A program made the translations under genes and the position numbers. A DNA stretch of 64,000 nucleotides from Aphodomonas sp964553125 (GTDB lineage: Bacteria > Bacillota > Clostridia > Christensenellales > Aristaeellaceae), in the NCBI GenBank assembly GCA_964553125.1, contig CAZKJW010000002.1, positions 1-64,000 of the forward strand, given 5' to 3'. Numbering within the stretch: the stretch's first letter is position 1; each line of letters begins with the position of its first letter. The notes under the pieces are model-generated. The model searched no databases and was not told where the DNA came from. It saw only the letters and a program-made list of their open reading frames with translations. Shown here in pieces: positions 1-7,484 of this stretch.

Positions 1-171
1 TCCGCGCTTTTGCGCGAAAAAATCATTGAGCGCGTCCGCAAGCGCAACGCTGGAATCCGGCTGCATTTCGGCCGTCCGGAGCTTTCCGGAGACAACGCTG
101 TGGGCGTGGCGCTGATCGGCGCGGAGAAATATTTGGCGCAGGGAGGCGCGGCGGATGGCGAAACTGATTGA
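1..171 (+). CDS. C-terminal end of a TsaD/Kae1-like (M22 glycoprotease family) protein, partial
   Basis: An open frame enters at base 1 and stops at TGA 169-171, giving 56 residues. The segment carries a PELSGDNAVGVALIGAEKYL-type ending, which resembles the SxDNAVG-like C-terminal motif of the TsaD/Kae1 ATPase fold. Clostridia often carry a divergent M22 glycoprotease-like gene directly upstream of folD/xseA, and this position fits that pattern. It overlaps folD by 17 bases, so it belongs to the same transcript. Too little is visible to separate true TsaD (t6A synthesis) from the divergent paralogue; the latter is my preference from context. Confidence 0.55.
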   Translation, partial: SALLREKIIERVRKRNAGIRLHFGRPELSGDNAVGVALIGAEKYLAQGGAADGETD

Positions 172-1003
172 CGGAAAAGCGGCGGCGGCTGAAATCCGCG
201 AGGGGCTGAAAGCGCGCTGCGCGCTGCTGGCCGAGCGCGGAATCGTGCCGCGTCTGGCCGTGATTCTCGTCGGGGACGACCCTGCGAGCAAGATTTACGT
301 CCGCAACAAAGAGCGCGCATGCGCCGCTGTCGGGATCCAGACGGAGACGATCCGCTTTCCCGCCGCGACGGACATGCAGACGCTCAAGGCGCAGATCGAT
401 GCGCTCAACGCGGACGAAACGGTGGACGGCATTCTGCTCCAACTGCCGCTCCCGGACGGGCTGAACGCGGACGAGCTGCTCGAACGCATCGCGCCCGAAA
501 AGGACGTGGACGGGTTTCACCCGCTCAACTTTGGCAAGCTCGCGCTGGGGCTTGGCGGAAGAACGCCGTGTACGCCTGCGGGCTGCATGGAGCTTTTGCG
601 GCGCGAACATGTTGAAATTGCCGGCAGGGAAGCCGTTGTGATCGGCCGCTCGCGGCTGGTGGGCAAGCCGATGGCGCTGCTTTTGCAGGCTGCGAACGCT
701 ACGGTGACGATGTGCCATTCGCGCACGCGCGATTTGGCGGCGCACACGAAGCGCGCGGATATTGTGATTGTCGCCGCCGGAAGGCCGGGGCTGCTCACGG
801 GCGATATGATCAAGCCCGGCGCGACGGTGATCGACGTGGGCATCAACCGCACAGCCGAAGGGAAAATCTGCGGCGACGCGGATTTTGAGTCCGTTTCGCA
901 GACGGCGGGCGCAGTTACGCCTGTTCCTGGTGGCGTCGGGCCGATGACGATCGCCATGCTGCTCAGGGCGACGATCGACTCGGCGGAGGAGAGGCGCGGC
1001 TGA
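155..1003 (+). CDS. folD: Bifunctional methylenetetrahydrofolate dehydrogenase/methenyltetrahydrofolate cyclohydrolase
   Basis: Interconverts 5,10-methylene-THF, 5,10-methenyl-THF and 10-formyl-THF with NADP in the cytosol, supplying one-carbon units. The 282-residue length is normal for FolD. Visible signatures are the catalytic Tyr48 and Lys52 in the VGDDPAS...YVRNKE segment, the QLPLP motif near residue 95, VVIGRSRLVGKP of the Rossmann domain, and the C-terminal PGGVGPMT. The ATG start lies inside the end of the preceding gene, and the stop overlaps the xseA start (TGATG), so translation is probably coupled along this run of housekeeping genes. Confidence 0.97.
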   Translation: MAKLIDGKAAAAEIREGLKARCALLAERGIVPRLAVILVGDDPASKIYVRNKERACAAVGIQTETIRFPAATDMQTLKAQIDALNADETVDGILLQLPLPDGLNADELLERIAPEKDVDGFHPLNFGKLALGLGGRTPCTPAGCMELLRREHVEIAGREAVVIGRSRLVGKPMALLLQAANATVTMCHSRTRDLAAHTKRADIVIVAAGRPGLLTGDMIKPGATVIDVGINRTAEGKICGDADFESVSQTAGAVTPVPGGVGPMTIAMLLRATIDSAEERRG

Positions 1004-2229
1004 TGGAAGAAGGCATTTTATCCGTAACGGATCTGAACGAATACGTCCGTCTGACGCTTGCGGGCGATCCGCTGCTGCAATCCGTCCGGTTGCAGGGCGA
1101 GATCAGCAATTTCAAGCGCGCTGTGAGCGGGCACCTGTATTTCTCGCTCAAGGATGAGAAATCGCGCATTGACTGCGTGATGTTCCGCTCGGCGGCATAC
1201 GGGCTGAAGTGCGTTCCGCGCGATGGAATGCGCGTGGTGCTGACCGGCAGCGTGTCGCTATACAGCGAAGCGGGGAAATATCAGTTTTACGCCACAGGGA
1301 TGCGCGAAGGCGGCATGGGCGAATTGTACGAGGCGTTCGAGCGGCTGAAGGCGAAGCTGCAGGCGGAAGGGCTGTTCGACGCGGCGAAGAAAAAGCCGCT
1401 GCCGCTTTTGCCAAAGGGCGTCGGCGTGGTGACGAGCGCGACAGGCGCCGTCATACACGACATTCAGAATGTGGCGGGGCGGCGCAATCCGGGCGTGCAG
1501 CTGTATCTGTGGCCGTCGGCAGTGCAGGGACAGGGCGCGGCGGCGGAAATCGCGCGCGGCGTTGCGGCGCTGGACCGCGACGAGCGGATCGACGTGATCA
1601 TTGTCGGCCGCGGCGGCGGTTCGCTTGAGGAGCTGTGGGCGTTTAACGAGGAAATCGTTGCGCGGGCGATTTATGCGTGCAAAACGCCGGTCGTCAGCGC
1701 AGTCGGGCATGAAACGGATTTTACCATTGCCGATTTTGTTTCGGATGTGCGCGCGCCTACGCCGTCCGCGGCGGCGGAGCTTGTCGTGCCGAGAAGGGAC
1801 GAGCTTCTGGAGACGCTTGCCGAACTGAAAGCGTCGATGACACGGGCGCAGACGATGCGGTTTTCCGCGCTTCGCGCTGAAATGGACAAGCAGCGCGCCC
1901 GGCTTCAGGCGCTGCAGCCCGCGGCGAGACTTCGGGAGCGCGCCGCGCGGCTGGACTCGCTCCGGACGATGCTCTGCCTTCGCACGGAACATGCGCTCAA
2001 AGCGCGCCGCGCACAGGCGGATGCGCTGCAAAAAAGGCTTGACGCGCTCTCGCCGCAGAGCGTTTTGCAGCGCGGCTATGCGCTTGTAACCGACAGCGGC
2101 GGCCGCCTTGCGGCAAACGCGGGCAGGCTGCATGTCGGAGAGGATATTTTGATTCGCCTGCGCGACGGCACAATCGGCGCGCGCGTGACGGAGGGATACG
2201 ATGGCGGCGAAGAAAAAGCAGGACTTTGA
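1003..2229 (+). CDS. xseA: Exodeoxyribonuclease VII large subunit
   Basis: Catalytic subunit of the exonuclease that degrades single-stranded DNA from both ends. The 408 residues show an N-terminal OB-fold (about 5-100, with SVTDLNEYVR and the GEISNF motif), then the exonuclease VII domain with VITS-like GVVTSATGAVIHD, VGRGGGSLEELWAFN and SAVGHETDFTIADFVSD. A long charged helical region (about 265-345) is the expected coiled coil that binds several small subunits. The start overlaps folD by one base and the end overlaps xseB by 29 bases, matching the usual xseA-xseB pair. Confidence 0.97.
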   Translation: MEEGILSVTDLNEYVRLTLAGDPLLQSVRLQGEISNFKRAVSGHLYFSLKDEKSRIDCVMFRSAAYGLKCVPRDGMRVVLTGSVSLYSEAGKYQFYATGMREGGMGELYEAFERLKAKLQAEGLFDAAKKKPLPLLPKGVGVVTSATGAVIHDIQNVAGRRNPGVQLYLWPSAVQGQGAAAEIARGVAALDRDERIDVIIVGRGGGSLEELWAFNEEIVARAIYACKTPVVSAVGHETDFTIADFVSDVRAPTPSAAAELVVPRRDELLETLAELKASMTRAQTMRFSALRAEMDKQRARLQALQPAARLRERAARLDSLRTMLCLRTEHALKARRAQADALQKRLDALSPQSVLQRGYALVTDSGGRLAANAGRLHVGEDILIRLRDGTIGARVTEGYDGGEEKAGL

Positions 2230-2404
2230 AGCGGGGCTCAGAGAGCTGGAAGCGCTCGTCAGGCAGATGGAAGGCGAGATGACGCTCGAAGAATCGCTGA
2301 AGGCGTATGAAGCGGGCATGAAGCTGCACGCGCAGCTGACCGCCCAGCTGGATGCAGCCGAGAAAAAGCTGAAGACGCTTTCGGAGGAAAACGATGAACT
2401 ATGA
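2201..2404 (+). CDS. xseB: Exodeoxyribonuclease VII small subunit
   Basis: Small helical subunit that wraps the XseA coiled coil to form active exonuclease VII. The 67-residue protein has the family pattern FEAGLRELEALVRQMEGEMTLEESLKAYEAG, with length and charge typical of XseB. Its ATG sits inside the xseA 3' end, and its own end overlaps the next gene's start by 11 bases, so it is translationally coupled on both sides. The xseA-xseB-prenyl synthase order is standard in Firmicutes. Confidence 0.96.
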   Translation: MAAKKKQDFEAGLRELEALVRQMEGEMTLEESLKAYEAGMKLHAQLTAQLDAAEKKLKTLSEENDEL

Positions 2405-3257
2405 GGAAGCCTATGCGCGGTATCTTGCGCGCATAGAGGAAGCGCTGCAAAAGCGCTGCCGGGAGTGCGCCGCGCCGGAGCCGCTGCGAAGCGCTATGGA
2501 ATACAGCCTCATGGCCGGGGGCAAGCGAATCCGGCCGGTCATGTTGCTGGCGGCGTGCGAAGCGTTTGGCGGGAACGCGGATGAAGCGCTGCCCTTTGCC
2601 TGCGCGCTGGAAATGATTCACACCTATTCGCTCATCCACGACGATATGCCGGAAATGGACGACGACGATCTCCGGCGCGGCAAGCCGACCAACCACCGGG
2701 TATACGGTCAGGGCATGGCACTGCTGGCGGGAGACGGGCTTTTGTCGTGGGCGTTTGAGACGATGCTTGCGGCGGCGAACGCCGGAGAGAATCATCTCAA
2801 CGCCATGCGGGCGCTTGCCCGTGTCGCCGGTATCGGCGGAATGGTCAGCGGCCAGTGCCGCGACTTGGAGCAGAAGCCGGAAAACGGCGAGGCGGAGCTG
2901 TATCGCCTTTGCGCCGAGAAGACGGGCGCGCTGCTTTCGGGCGCGGCGGAGGCGGGCGCGGCGATTGCGGGCGCGGATGAAAACACGCGGCTGCGTATGC
3001 GCCGCTATGGCGAGGCGCTCGGCGTGTCGTTCCAGATCAAGGACGATCTGCTCGACATCGAGGGCGATGCGGCGCTGCTTGGCAAGGCGACGCACATGGA
3101 CGAGCAGCGCGGGAAGATGACGTATCCGCATTTGCTGGGCTTAGACCGCGCGAAGCGCGTCATGGAAGAACAGACCGCGCAGGCGCTTGAGCTGCTCGGA
3201 AGCGATGCGCCGTTCCTGACGGAAATGACCATGCGGCTTTTGAAGCGCGACCACTGA
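2394..3257 (+). CDS. ispA: Short-chain polyprenyl (farnesyl/geranyl) diphosphate synthase
   Basis: Condenses isopentenyl diphosphate with allylic diphosphates to make farnesyl (possibly geranylgeranyl) diphosphate, the precursor of undecaprenyl carrier lipid and quinones. The 287-residue protein has the first aspartate-rich motif DDMPEMDDDD at residues 83-92, followed by RRGKPTNHRVYG, and a second KDDLLD motif near residue 215. GKRIRPVM near residue 43 is the substrate-binding signature. It is coupled to xseB by overlap, as in many Firmicutes. Chain-length specificity cannot be fixed from sequence alone. Confidence 0.93.
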   Translation: MNYEEAYARYLARIEEALQKRCRECAAPEPLRSAMEYSLMAGGKRIRPVMLLAACEAFGGNADEALPFACALEMIHTYSLIHDDMPEMDDDDLRRGKPTNHRVYGQGMALLAGDGLLSWAFETMLAAANAGENHLNAMRALARVAGIGGMVSGQCRDLEQKPENGEAELYRLCAEKTGALLSGAAEAGAAIAGADENTRLRMRRYGEALGVSFQIKDDLLDIEGDAALLGKATHMDEQRGKMTYPHLLGLDRAKRVMEEQTAQALELLGSDAPFLTEMTMRLLKRDH

Positions 3258-3269
3258 CGGGGGAGAAAA

Positions 3270-4541
3270 ATGGCAGTATTTGTAGACAAGACAAAAATTA
3301 TTGTAAAGGCCGGCAACGGCGGCAACGGCTGCGTGTCGTTCCACCGGGAGAAGTTCGTTCTCAACGGCGGGCCGGACGGCGGCGACGGCGGTCGCGGCGG
3401 CGATGTGGTTTTTTACGCGGATGAAAGCATGCACACGCTGATGGACTTCCGCAACCATGCAAAGTTTACGGCGGAGGCCGGCATGGACGGCGCGGGCAGG
3501 TTCCGCACGGGAAAAAGCGGCGCGGCGCTGGTGATTAAGGTGCCGCCGGGAACGGTGATTCGTGACCGTGAGACGGGGCGCGTGCTGGCCGATATGAAGC
3601 AGGTCGGTGAAAAGCGCGTGCTGTTTCCGGGGGGCCGCGGCGGCTGGGGCAACGCGCATTTTGCGACGCCCACGCGACAGGCGCCCAATTTTGCCAAGCC
3701 CGGCGAAAAGCGCGAAACGCGCGAGCTGGAGCTGGAACTGAAAACGCTGGCGGACGTGGGGCTGATCGGCTATCCGAACGTGGGCAAGTCGAGCATTCTC
3801 TCGGTGATCACCTCGGCGCAGCCGAAAATCGCCAATTACCACTTCACCACGCTCACGCCGAATCTGGGAATCGTCCGCGGGTTCGGGCAGGATTTTGTAA
3901 TCGCCGACATTCCCGGCCTTGTCGAGGGCGCTCATGCGGGCGTCGGGCTGGGTCATGCGTTCCTGCGGCATGTAGAGCGCACGAAGCTGCTGGTTCACGT
4001 CGTTGACGCATCCGGCTGCGAAGGGCGCGATCCTGTGGAGGACTTCAAGCGCATCAACGAGGAGCTTGTGGAATACGGCGGCCTGTCCGACCGGATGCAG
4101 ATTGTCGCGGCGAACAAGACCGACCTGTATGAAGCGCACGAAAACGTGGCGCGGCTGCATGAGTATCTGGATCCGCTGGGGATTGAGATTTTTGAGGTTT
4201 CGGCCGCTACGCGACAGGGTTTTGCGCCGCTGCTCAAGCGGATTGCGCAGGTGCTGCCCACGCTGCCTGAACCGGAATCGATGGAAGATCTGCCCGAGGA
4301 AACGCTCGACGATATGGCGGGCGACCGGTTTACGGTCTATCGCGAGAACGGCGAGTTCTTCGTGGACGGCCCCGGCGCGCAGCGCCTGATCGATTCGGTC
4401 AACTTCGACGACGAGGAGTCGCTCAACTGGTTCCATCGCACCATGCGCCGCATGGGCATCATTGACCGGCTGCGCGAGGCGGGCGCGAAGGAAGGCGACA
4501 CAATCGTTGTGGGCGATATGGAATTTGATTTTGTAGAGTGA
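3270..4541 (+). CDS. obgE: GTPase Obg (ribosome assembly/stress GTPase)
   Basis: Large-subunit ribosome assembly GTPase. The 423 residues divide into the glycine-rich Obg fold (1-158, with GNGGNGCVSFHRE and GGPDGGDGGRGGDV), the G domain (GYPNVGKSS P-loop near 168, IPGLVEGAHAGVGLGH switch II, NKTD near 283, SA near 310) and a C-terminal OCT domain (about 345-423). The OCT domain is found in Gram-positive Obg proteins. A strong GGGGGAG ribosome-binding site lies just before the ATG. It begins 12 bases after ispA and is followed 9 bases later by yhbY, a common pairing. Confidence 0.97.
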   Translation: MAVFVDKTKIIVKAGNGGNGCVSFHREKFVLNGGPDGGDGGRGGDVVFYADESMHTLMDFRNHAKFTAEAGMDGAGRFRTGKSGAALVIKVPPGTVIRDRETGRVLADMKQVGEKRVLFPGGRGGWGNAHFATPTRQAPNFAKPGEKRETRELELELKTLADVGLIGYPNVGKSSILSVITSAQPKIANYHFTTLTPNLGIVRGFGQDFVIADIPGLVEGAHAGVGLGHAFLRHVERTKLLVHVVDASGCEGRDPVEDFKRINEELVEYGGLSDRMQIVAANKTDLYEAHENVARLHEYLDPLGIEIFEVSAATRQGFAPLLKRIAQVLPTLPEPESMEDLPEETLDDMAGDRFTVYRENGEFFVDGPGAQRLIDSVNFDDEESLNWFHRTMRRMGIIDRLREAGAKEGDTIVVGDMEFDFVE

Positions 4542-4550
4542 GGGATACGG

Positions 4551-4865
4551 ATGACAAGCAAAGAAAGAGCGTTTCTGCGTTCCATGGCCAACACGATGGA
4601 CGCGATTTTGCACATTGGAAAAGACGGCGTGAACGACGGTGTGAAGCAGCAGGCGTGGGATGCGCTTGAAGCACGGGAGCTGATCAAGGTTTCCGTTCAG
4701 CGCGAAGCGCCCTATTACAGCGCGCGCGAAGCATGCGGCGAGCTGTGCGAGCTGGTTCATGCGGAGCCTGTGCAGTGCATCGGCAATAAATTTGTCATTT
4801 ACCGTCCGGCGCGCAAGGGGCCGCATCTGCTGGATGAAATGGGAAAGCCGAAGGAAGCAAAATAA
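4551..4865 (+). CDS. yhbY: YhbY-family CRM-domain RNA-binding protein
   Basis: A single CRM (KH-like) domain protein that binds pre-ribosomal particles during 50S assembly. The 104 residues cover the full domain: SKERAFLRSMANTMDAILHIGKDGV carries the GxxG-type RNA-binding loop and VNDGVKQQAWDALEARELIKV the second helix. It follows obgE by 9 bases, the usual neighbourhood. In many Firmicutes nadD follows, but here the operon stops and a fragment of an unrelated gene takes its place. Confidence 0.93.
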   Translation: MTSKERAFLRSMANTMDAILHIGKDGVNDGVKQQAWDALEARELIKVSVQREAPYYSAREACGELCELVHAEPVQCIGNKFVIYRPARKGPHLLDEMGKPKEAK

Positions 4866-4986
4866 GCTGCGCGCCATTTTCGGCGGCCGGCTGGGCGAAT
4901 ATGCGTACTATGACATGGATCGCACGATCCGCGCAGCGCTGGACTGCTGGGAAACAGAGCGAAGCGCTTTTGACAACGCACGGTAA
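4863..4986 (+). pseudogene. glf: C-terminal remnant of a UDP-galactopyranose mutase gene
   Basis: In the frame ending at TAA 4984-4986 the DNA encodes about 40 residues with IFGGRLGEYAYYDMD and a following helix (IRAALDCWE). This matches the conserved C-terminal end of Glf (FGGRLGEYxYYDMDxxI), the flavoenzyme that makes UDP-galactofuranose. The rest of the roughly 370-residue enzyme is absent: upstream bases belong to yhbY, and no start codon or ribosome-binding site serves the fragment. I read it as the scar of a deletion that joined yhbY to the end of a former glf. Family assignment rests on a short but characteristic motif. Confidence 0.7.
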
Positions 4987-4994
4987 ATTACAGT

Positions 4995-5861
4995 TCACAG
5001 CCCCGGAAACAGATGTTTCCGGGGCTTTTTTGCGCTGCCCGCCAGCAGCGCCGCGCAGACCAGCGCGCAAAGCAGATAGACGAAACGGCGGGTCTGAACA
5101 AAGCCGAGCGCCGTCAGCACGAAAGCGACAGCATAACGGGGAACGAGCGAACGGCGAAGCACGGCACGGCGTACCGCCTGAAAAAAAGACGCCTTTTTTT
5201 GCGGCGATGAAACGCGGCTCGGGGGTTCAGCGAGCGGAAGCGCCTTTTCGGCAAGCCGGGCCGTCAGGCGGCGGTCGAGGAGGATGATCTGCGTTTCGAG
5301 GCTTGCAGCGAAAGCGTATGCGGCTTCGGAAAAATCACATGCGCCGCACACGAAGCACAGCCCGGCGTTGAACCGCTGCGATAGGCGGATCGGCGCAAGT
5401 AGGTCGTCCGGCTGCGCGCAGGCGCTTTTTTGCAGAAAGAGCACCGCGGCGCTTTTGTCGCCAAGGCGGCAGAGGCAGACGCCGCCGCGCGGGCGGAGCA
5501 GCGTCAGCGGGTATTCGCATTGCAGCCAGTGAAACGCCTGAAGCGCCGCTTCCTGCGCAGGACGCAGAAGAAGCGCGTCCACGGCCGCCTCTGCGCGGAG
5601 CGCGCGGCTTTTCCGGTCGCGCCGGGTCTGCGCGAGCCGGTTTTCCAGCCGCAGAAGCGGCGGCAGCATCAGCGCGCTTAACGCGCCGGCGGCAAAAACG
5701 GAAGGTGCAATGAGCCCCCACAGCAGGAAGAAAAAAGCGAAGCACAGCAAAAAAAGAAACAGGGAAAGGCCGAAACGGTCAATCCGCTCGGCCCATCTCG
5801 TGCGCGCGCCCGCGCTCTGCCGCATGATTATTTGCAGCAGCGGCAGCGATAGCTTCCGCAC
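4995..5861 (-). CDS. Unknown membrane protein
   Basis: Not recognised. The 288-residue protein has two hydrophobic segments near the N-terminus (about 28-70, FLFLLCFAFFFLLWGL and SVFAAGALSALML), a soluble middle rich in Ala, Arg and Leu with several Cys residues, and two hydrophobic segments near the C-terminus (about 238-275). The arrangement suggests a cytoplasmic domain between two membrane hairpins. The GTG start is preferred because a GGAGGA site lies about ten bases upstream; an ATG at 5825 lacks one. It overlaps the end of the upstream DUF1540 gene by 34 bases, so the two are probably one transcript. Confidence 0.6.
   Translation of the reverse strand: MRKLSLPLLQIIMRQSAGARTRWAERIDRFGLSLFLFLLCFAFFFLLWGLIAPSVFAAGALSALMLPPLLRLENRLAQTRRDRKSRALRAEAAVDALLLRPAQEAALQAFHWLQCEYPLTLLRPRGGVCLCRLGDKSAAVLFLQKSACAQPDDLLAPIRLSQRFNAGLCFVCGACDFSEAAYAFAASLETQIILLDRRLTARLAEKALPLAEPPSRVSSPQKKASFFQAVRRAVLRRSLVPRYAVAFVLTALGFVQTRRFVYLLCALVCAALLAGSAKKPRKHLFPGL
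5001..5032. terminator. Rho-independent terminator, probably bidirectional
   Basis: A ten-base stem (CCCCGGAAAC / GTTTCCGGGG) with a four-base loop is followed by CTTTTTT on the + strand. It ends the obgE-yhbY transcript and overlaps the 3' end of the minus-strand membrane protein gene. Confidence 0.85.
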
Positions 5862-6010
5862 ATGCTCTCATCCTCCGCTTTGCCGCTGGACTGGCCCGGA
5901 ACGGCGTCCACGCGGATTCTGCTGAGGCTGCAGTGGTCACTCTCGTCATGGAACTGGCAGGAGCAGACCCCGCACTGGATGGATTTGTTCGGCTTGTTCA
6001 TTTCCGACAT
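5828..6010 (-). CDS. DUF1540 domain cysteine-rich small protein
   Basis: A 60-residue protein with the DUF1540 pattern: an N-terminal SIQCGVCSCQFHDESDHCSL block and a C-terminal MCGSYRCRCC cluster, eight cysteines in all, suggesting metal binding. DUF1540 proteins are small, widespread in Clostridia and of unknown function. The ATG at 6010 is preferred over upstream codons because an AAGGAGGG site stands directly before it. The gene is divergent from the kinase-like gene at 6144. Confidence 0.88.
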   Translation of the reverse strand: MSEMNKPNKSIQCGVCSCQFHDESDHCSLSRIRVDAVPGQSSGKAEDESMCGSYRCRCCK

Positions 6011-6084
6011 GAGTATCCCTCCTTGTTTTGAGCTTCGGGAGAAAGTTTTTCCGCGCAGGGCGCGGATTATGCACAAATTGCGCC

Positions 6085-6113
6085 TTGCGGTTTTCGCTGG
6101 ATATTGCTATAAT
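6085..6113 (+). promoter_or_regulatory. Sigma-A-type promoter for the kinase/peptidase/ABC cassette
   Basis: TTGCGG at 6085-6090 and TATAAT at 6108-6113 are separated by 17 bases. The distance to the GGGGAG ribosome-binding site (6130-6135) of the first gene leaves a short leader. Confidence 0.7.
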
Positions 6114-6143
6114 AAAATGCAATTTCTATGGGGAGACGTGTAT

Positions 6144-6998
6144 ATGTGGCACTATCTTGTGGCGGGGATTCATATCGCCGTTGATGTTGAGAAAGCGCCT
6201 CTGGCGCCCAGAATGGTAAATTTCGAGCCTTTCGCCTGCGAGGCGGGAGAGCCTGACCTGCTGTATCATTTTTTGCCCTACGATCCGCAGACGCGGCCTG
6301 TGCCGCCCGAGGATGAGATGATGCTCATCAGCGAGGACAGCATGAACAGCCTGTATATGTCGGGCGACGCGATTTATAAGTGCGTGGCCATGCAGATGGG
6401 CGATCCGCGCAGGATGTGGTTTGAGCAGAGGATCGGACAGTGGAACGAGGCGAACGTTTACATTCCCGATAACTGGCTTGACTATAACGGCGTGGGCAAC
6501 GCTCTTTCGGTTGAGAAGACGATTCTGCCCTTTGGCGGGCTGATTCTGCATTGCTCGCTGATCGACTGGCAGGGGAAGGGAATCATGTTCTCTGCGCCCT
6601 CTCAGACGGGCAAGTCCACGCAGGCTGATTTGTGGGAAAAGCATCGCGGCGCGAAGATCATCAACGGCGACCGCGGCCTGATCCGCGCGACGGACGAGGG
6701 CATCTTCGCTTACGGTTCGCCGTGGGCGGGATCCAGTTCGCTCTACATCAACGAGCGCGTGCCGCTGAGCGCGATCGTCATGCTGCGGCAGGCAAAGGAA
6801 AACACGATCCGCAAGCTGGATCACTCGGAGGCTATCGGCCTGTTTGTGCAGCAGAGCTCGTTGCCGGTTTGGCAGCCCGAGCTTTTCGAGATGGGGCTTG
6901 CGACGCTGGAAAAAATCATCACGAACGTACCGATGTACGAGCTTTCGTGCCTTCCTGACGAGGGCGCTGTGGAGTGTCTTGAAAAATGGCTGAAATAA
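6144..6998 (+). CDS. HPr kinase/PEPCK-fold ATP-binding protein
   Basis: A 284-residue protein whose C-terminal half has a P-loop (APSQTGKST, residues 151-159) followed by INGDRG near 175, the layout of HPr-kinase/PEP-carboxykinase-like proteins. It lacks the full-length HprK N-domain, so it is not the carbon-catabolite regulator. HprK-like kinases of this size occur in peptide (RiPP) clusters, for example the kinase of phosphorylated lasso peptides, and beside PqqD-like proteins. Here the partners are a signal-peptidase-like protein (13-base overlap) and an ABC exporter, which suggests action on an exported peptide. The ATG at 6144 has a GGGGAG site eight bases upstream. Substrate unknown. 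Confidence 0.72.
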   Translation: MWHYLVAGIHIAVDVEKAPLAPRMVNFEPFACEAGEPDLLYHFLPYDPQTRPVPPEDEMMLISEDSMNSLYMSGDAIYKCVAMQMGDPRRMWFEQRIGQWNEANVYIPDNWLDYNGVGNALSVEKTILPFGGLILHCSLIDWQGKGIMFSAPSQTGKSTQADLWEKHRGAKIINGDRGLIRATDEGIFAYGSPWAGSSSLYINERVPLSAIVMLRQAKENTIRKLDHSEAIGLFVQQSSLPVWQPELFEMGLATLEKIITNVPMYELSCLPDEGAVECLEKWLK

Positions 6999-7465
6999 TT
7001 GACGGATACAGGCGCGGCGACGCTGCGGAAATCGGGCCGATGATTGAGGCAATGATCGAAGCGGGGCAGAATGTGACGCTTCAGATCAGCGGCGACAGTA
7101 TGCGCCCGACGCTCAAGCCGCGGCGCGATGCGGCCGTGCTGAGCAAGGTGCGGCAGTGGCCGCCCAAAAAAGGAACCATCCTGTTTTTTAAGCGGGAGAC
7201 GGGCGAATATGTGTTGCACCGCGTGCTGCGCGTGCGCGACGGCGCATGCACAATGAACGGCGACGCACAGGAATGGACGGAAGGCCCTGTCACTGAAAAA
7301 ATGGCGGTTGCCGAAGCGATTGCCGTGATCCGCAAGGGGAAAATGATCGAGGCCGAGCGGAAAGGGTATCGCGTGTACGTATGGCTGTGGCGGCTGACGA
7401 AGCCTTTCCGGCGGCCGATGTTCGCGCTGTGGCGCGGAATCAAGAAGCTGCTGGGCCGGCGCTGA
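6986..7465 (+). CDS. S24/S26-family signal-peptidase-like protein
   Basis: A 159-residue protein with the S26 motif ISGDSMRPTL (presumed nucleophile Ser38), HRVL with His78 and MNGDA with Asp93. The His replaces the Lys of bacterial type I signal peptidase, as in ER-type/SipW-like enzymes. No clear N-terminal membrane anchor is present; a Trp/Arg-rich C-terminal stretch could be membrane-associated. It overlaps the kinase-like gene by 13 bases and precedes the ABC exporter by 19, so the three are one operon. A role in trimming an exported peptide is inference. Confidence 0.75.
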   Translation: MAEIIDGYRRGDAAEIGPMIEAMIEAGQNVTLQISGDSMRPTLKPRRDAAVLSKVRQWPPKKGTILFFKRETGEYVLHRVLRVRDGACTMNGDAQEWTEGPVTEKMAVAEAIAVIRKGKMIEAERKGYRVYVWLWRLTKPFRRPMFALWRGIKKLLGRR

Positions 7466-7484
7466 CGGCGGAGGGAGACGAAAA

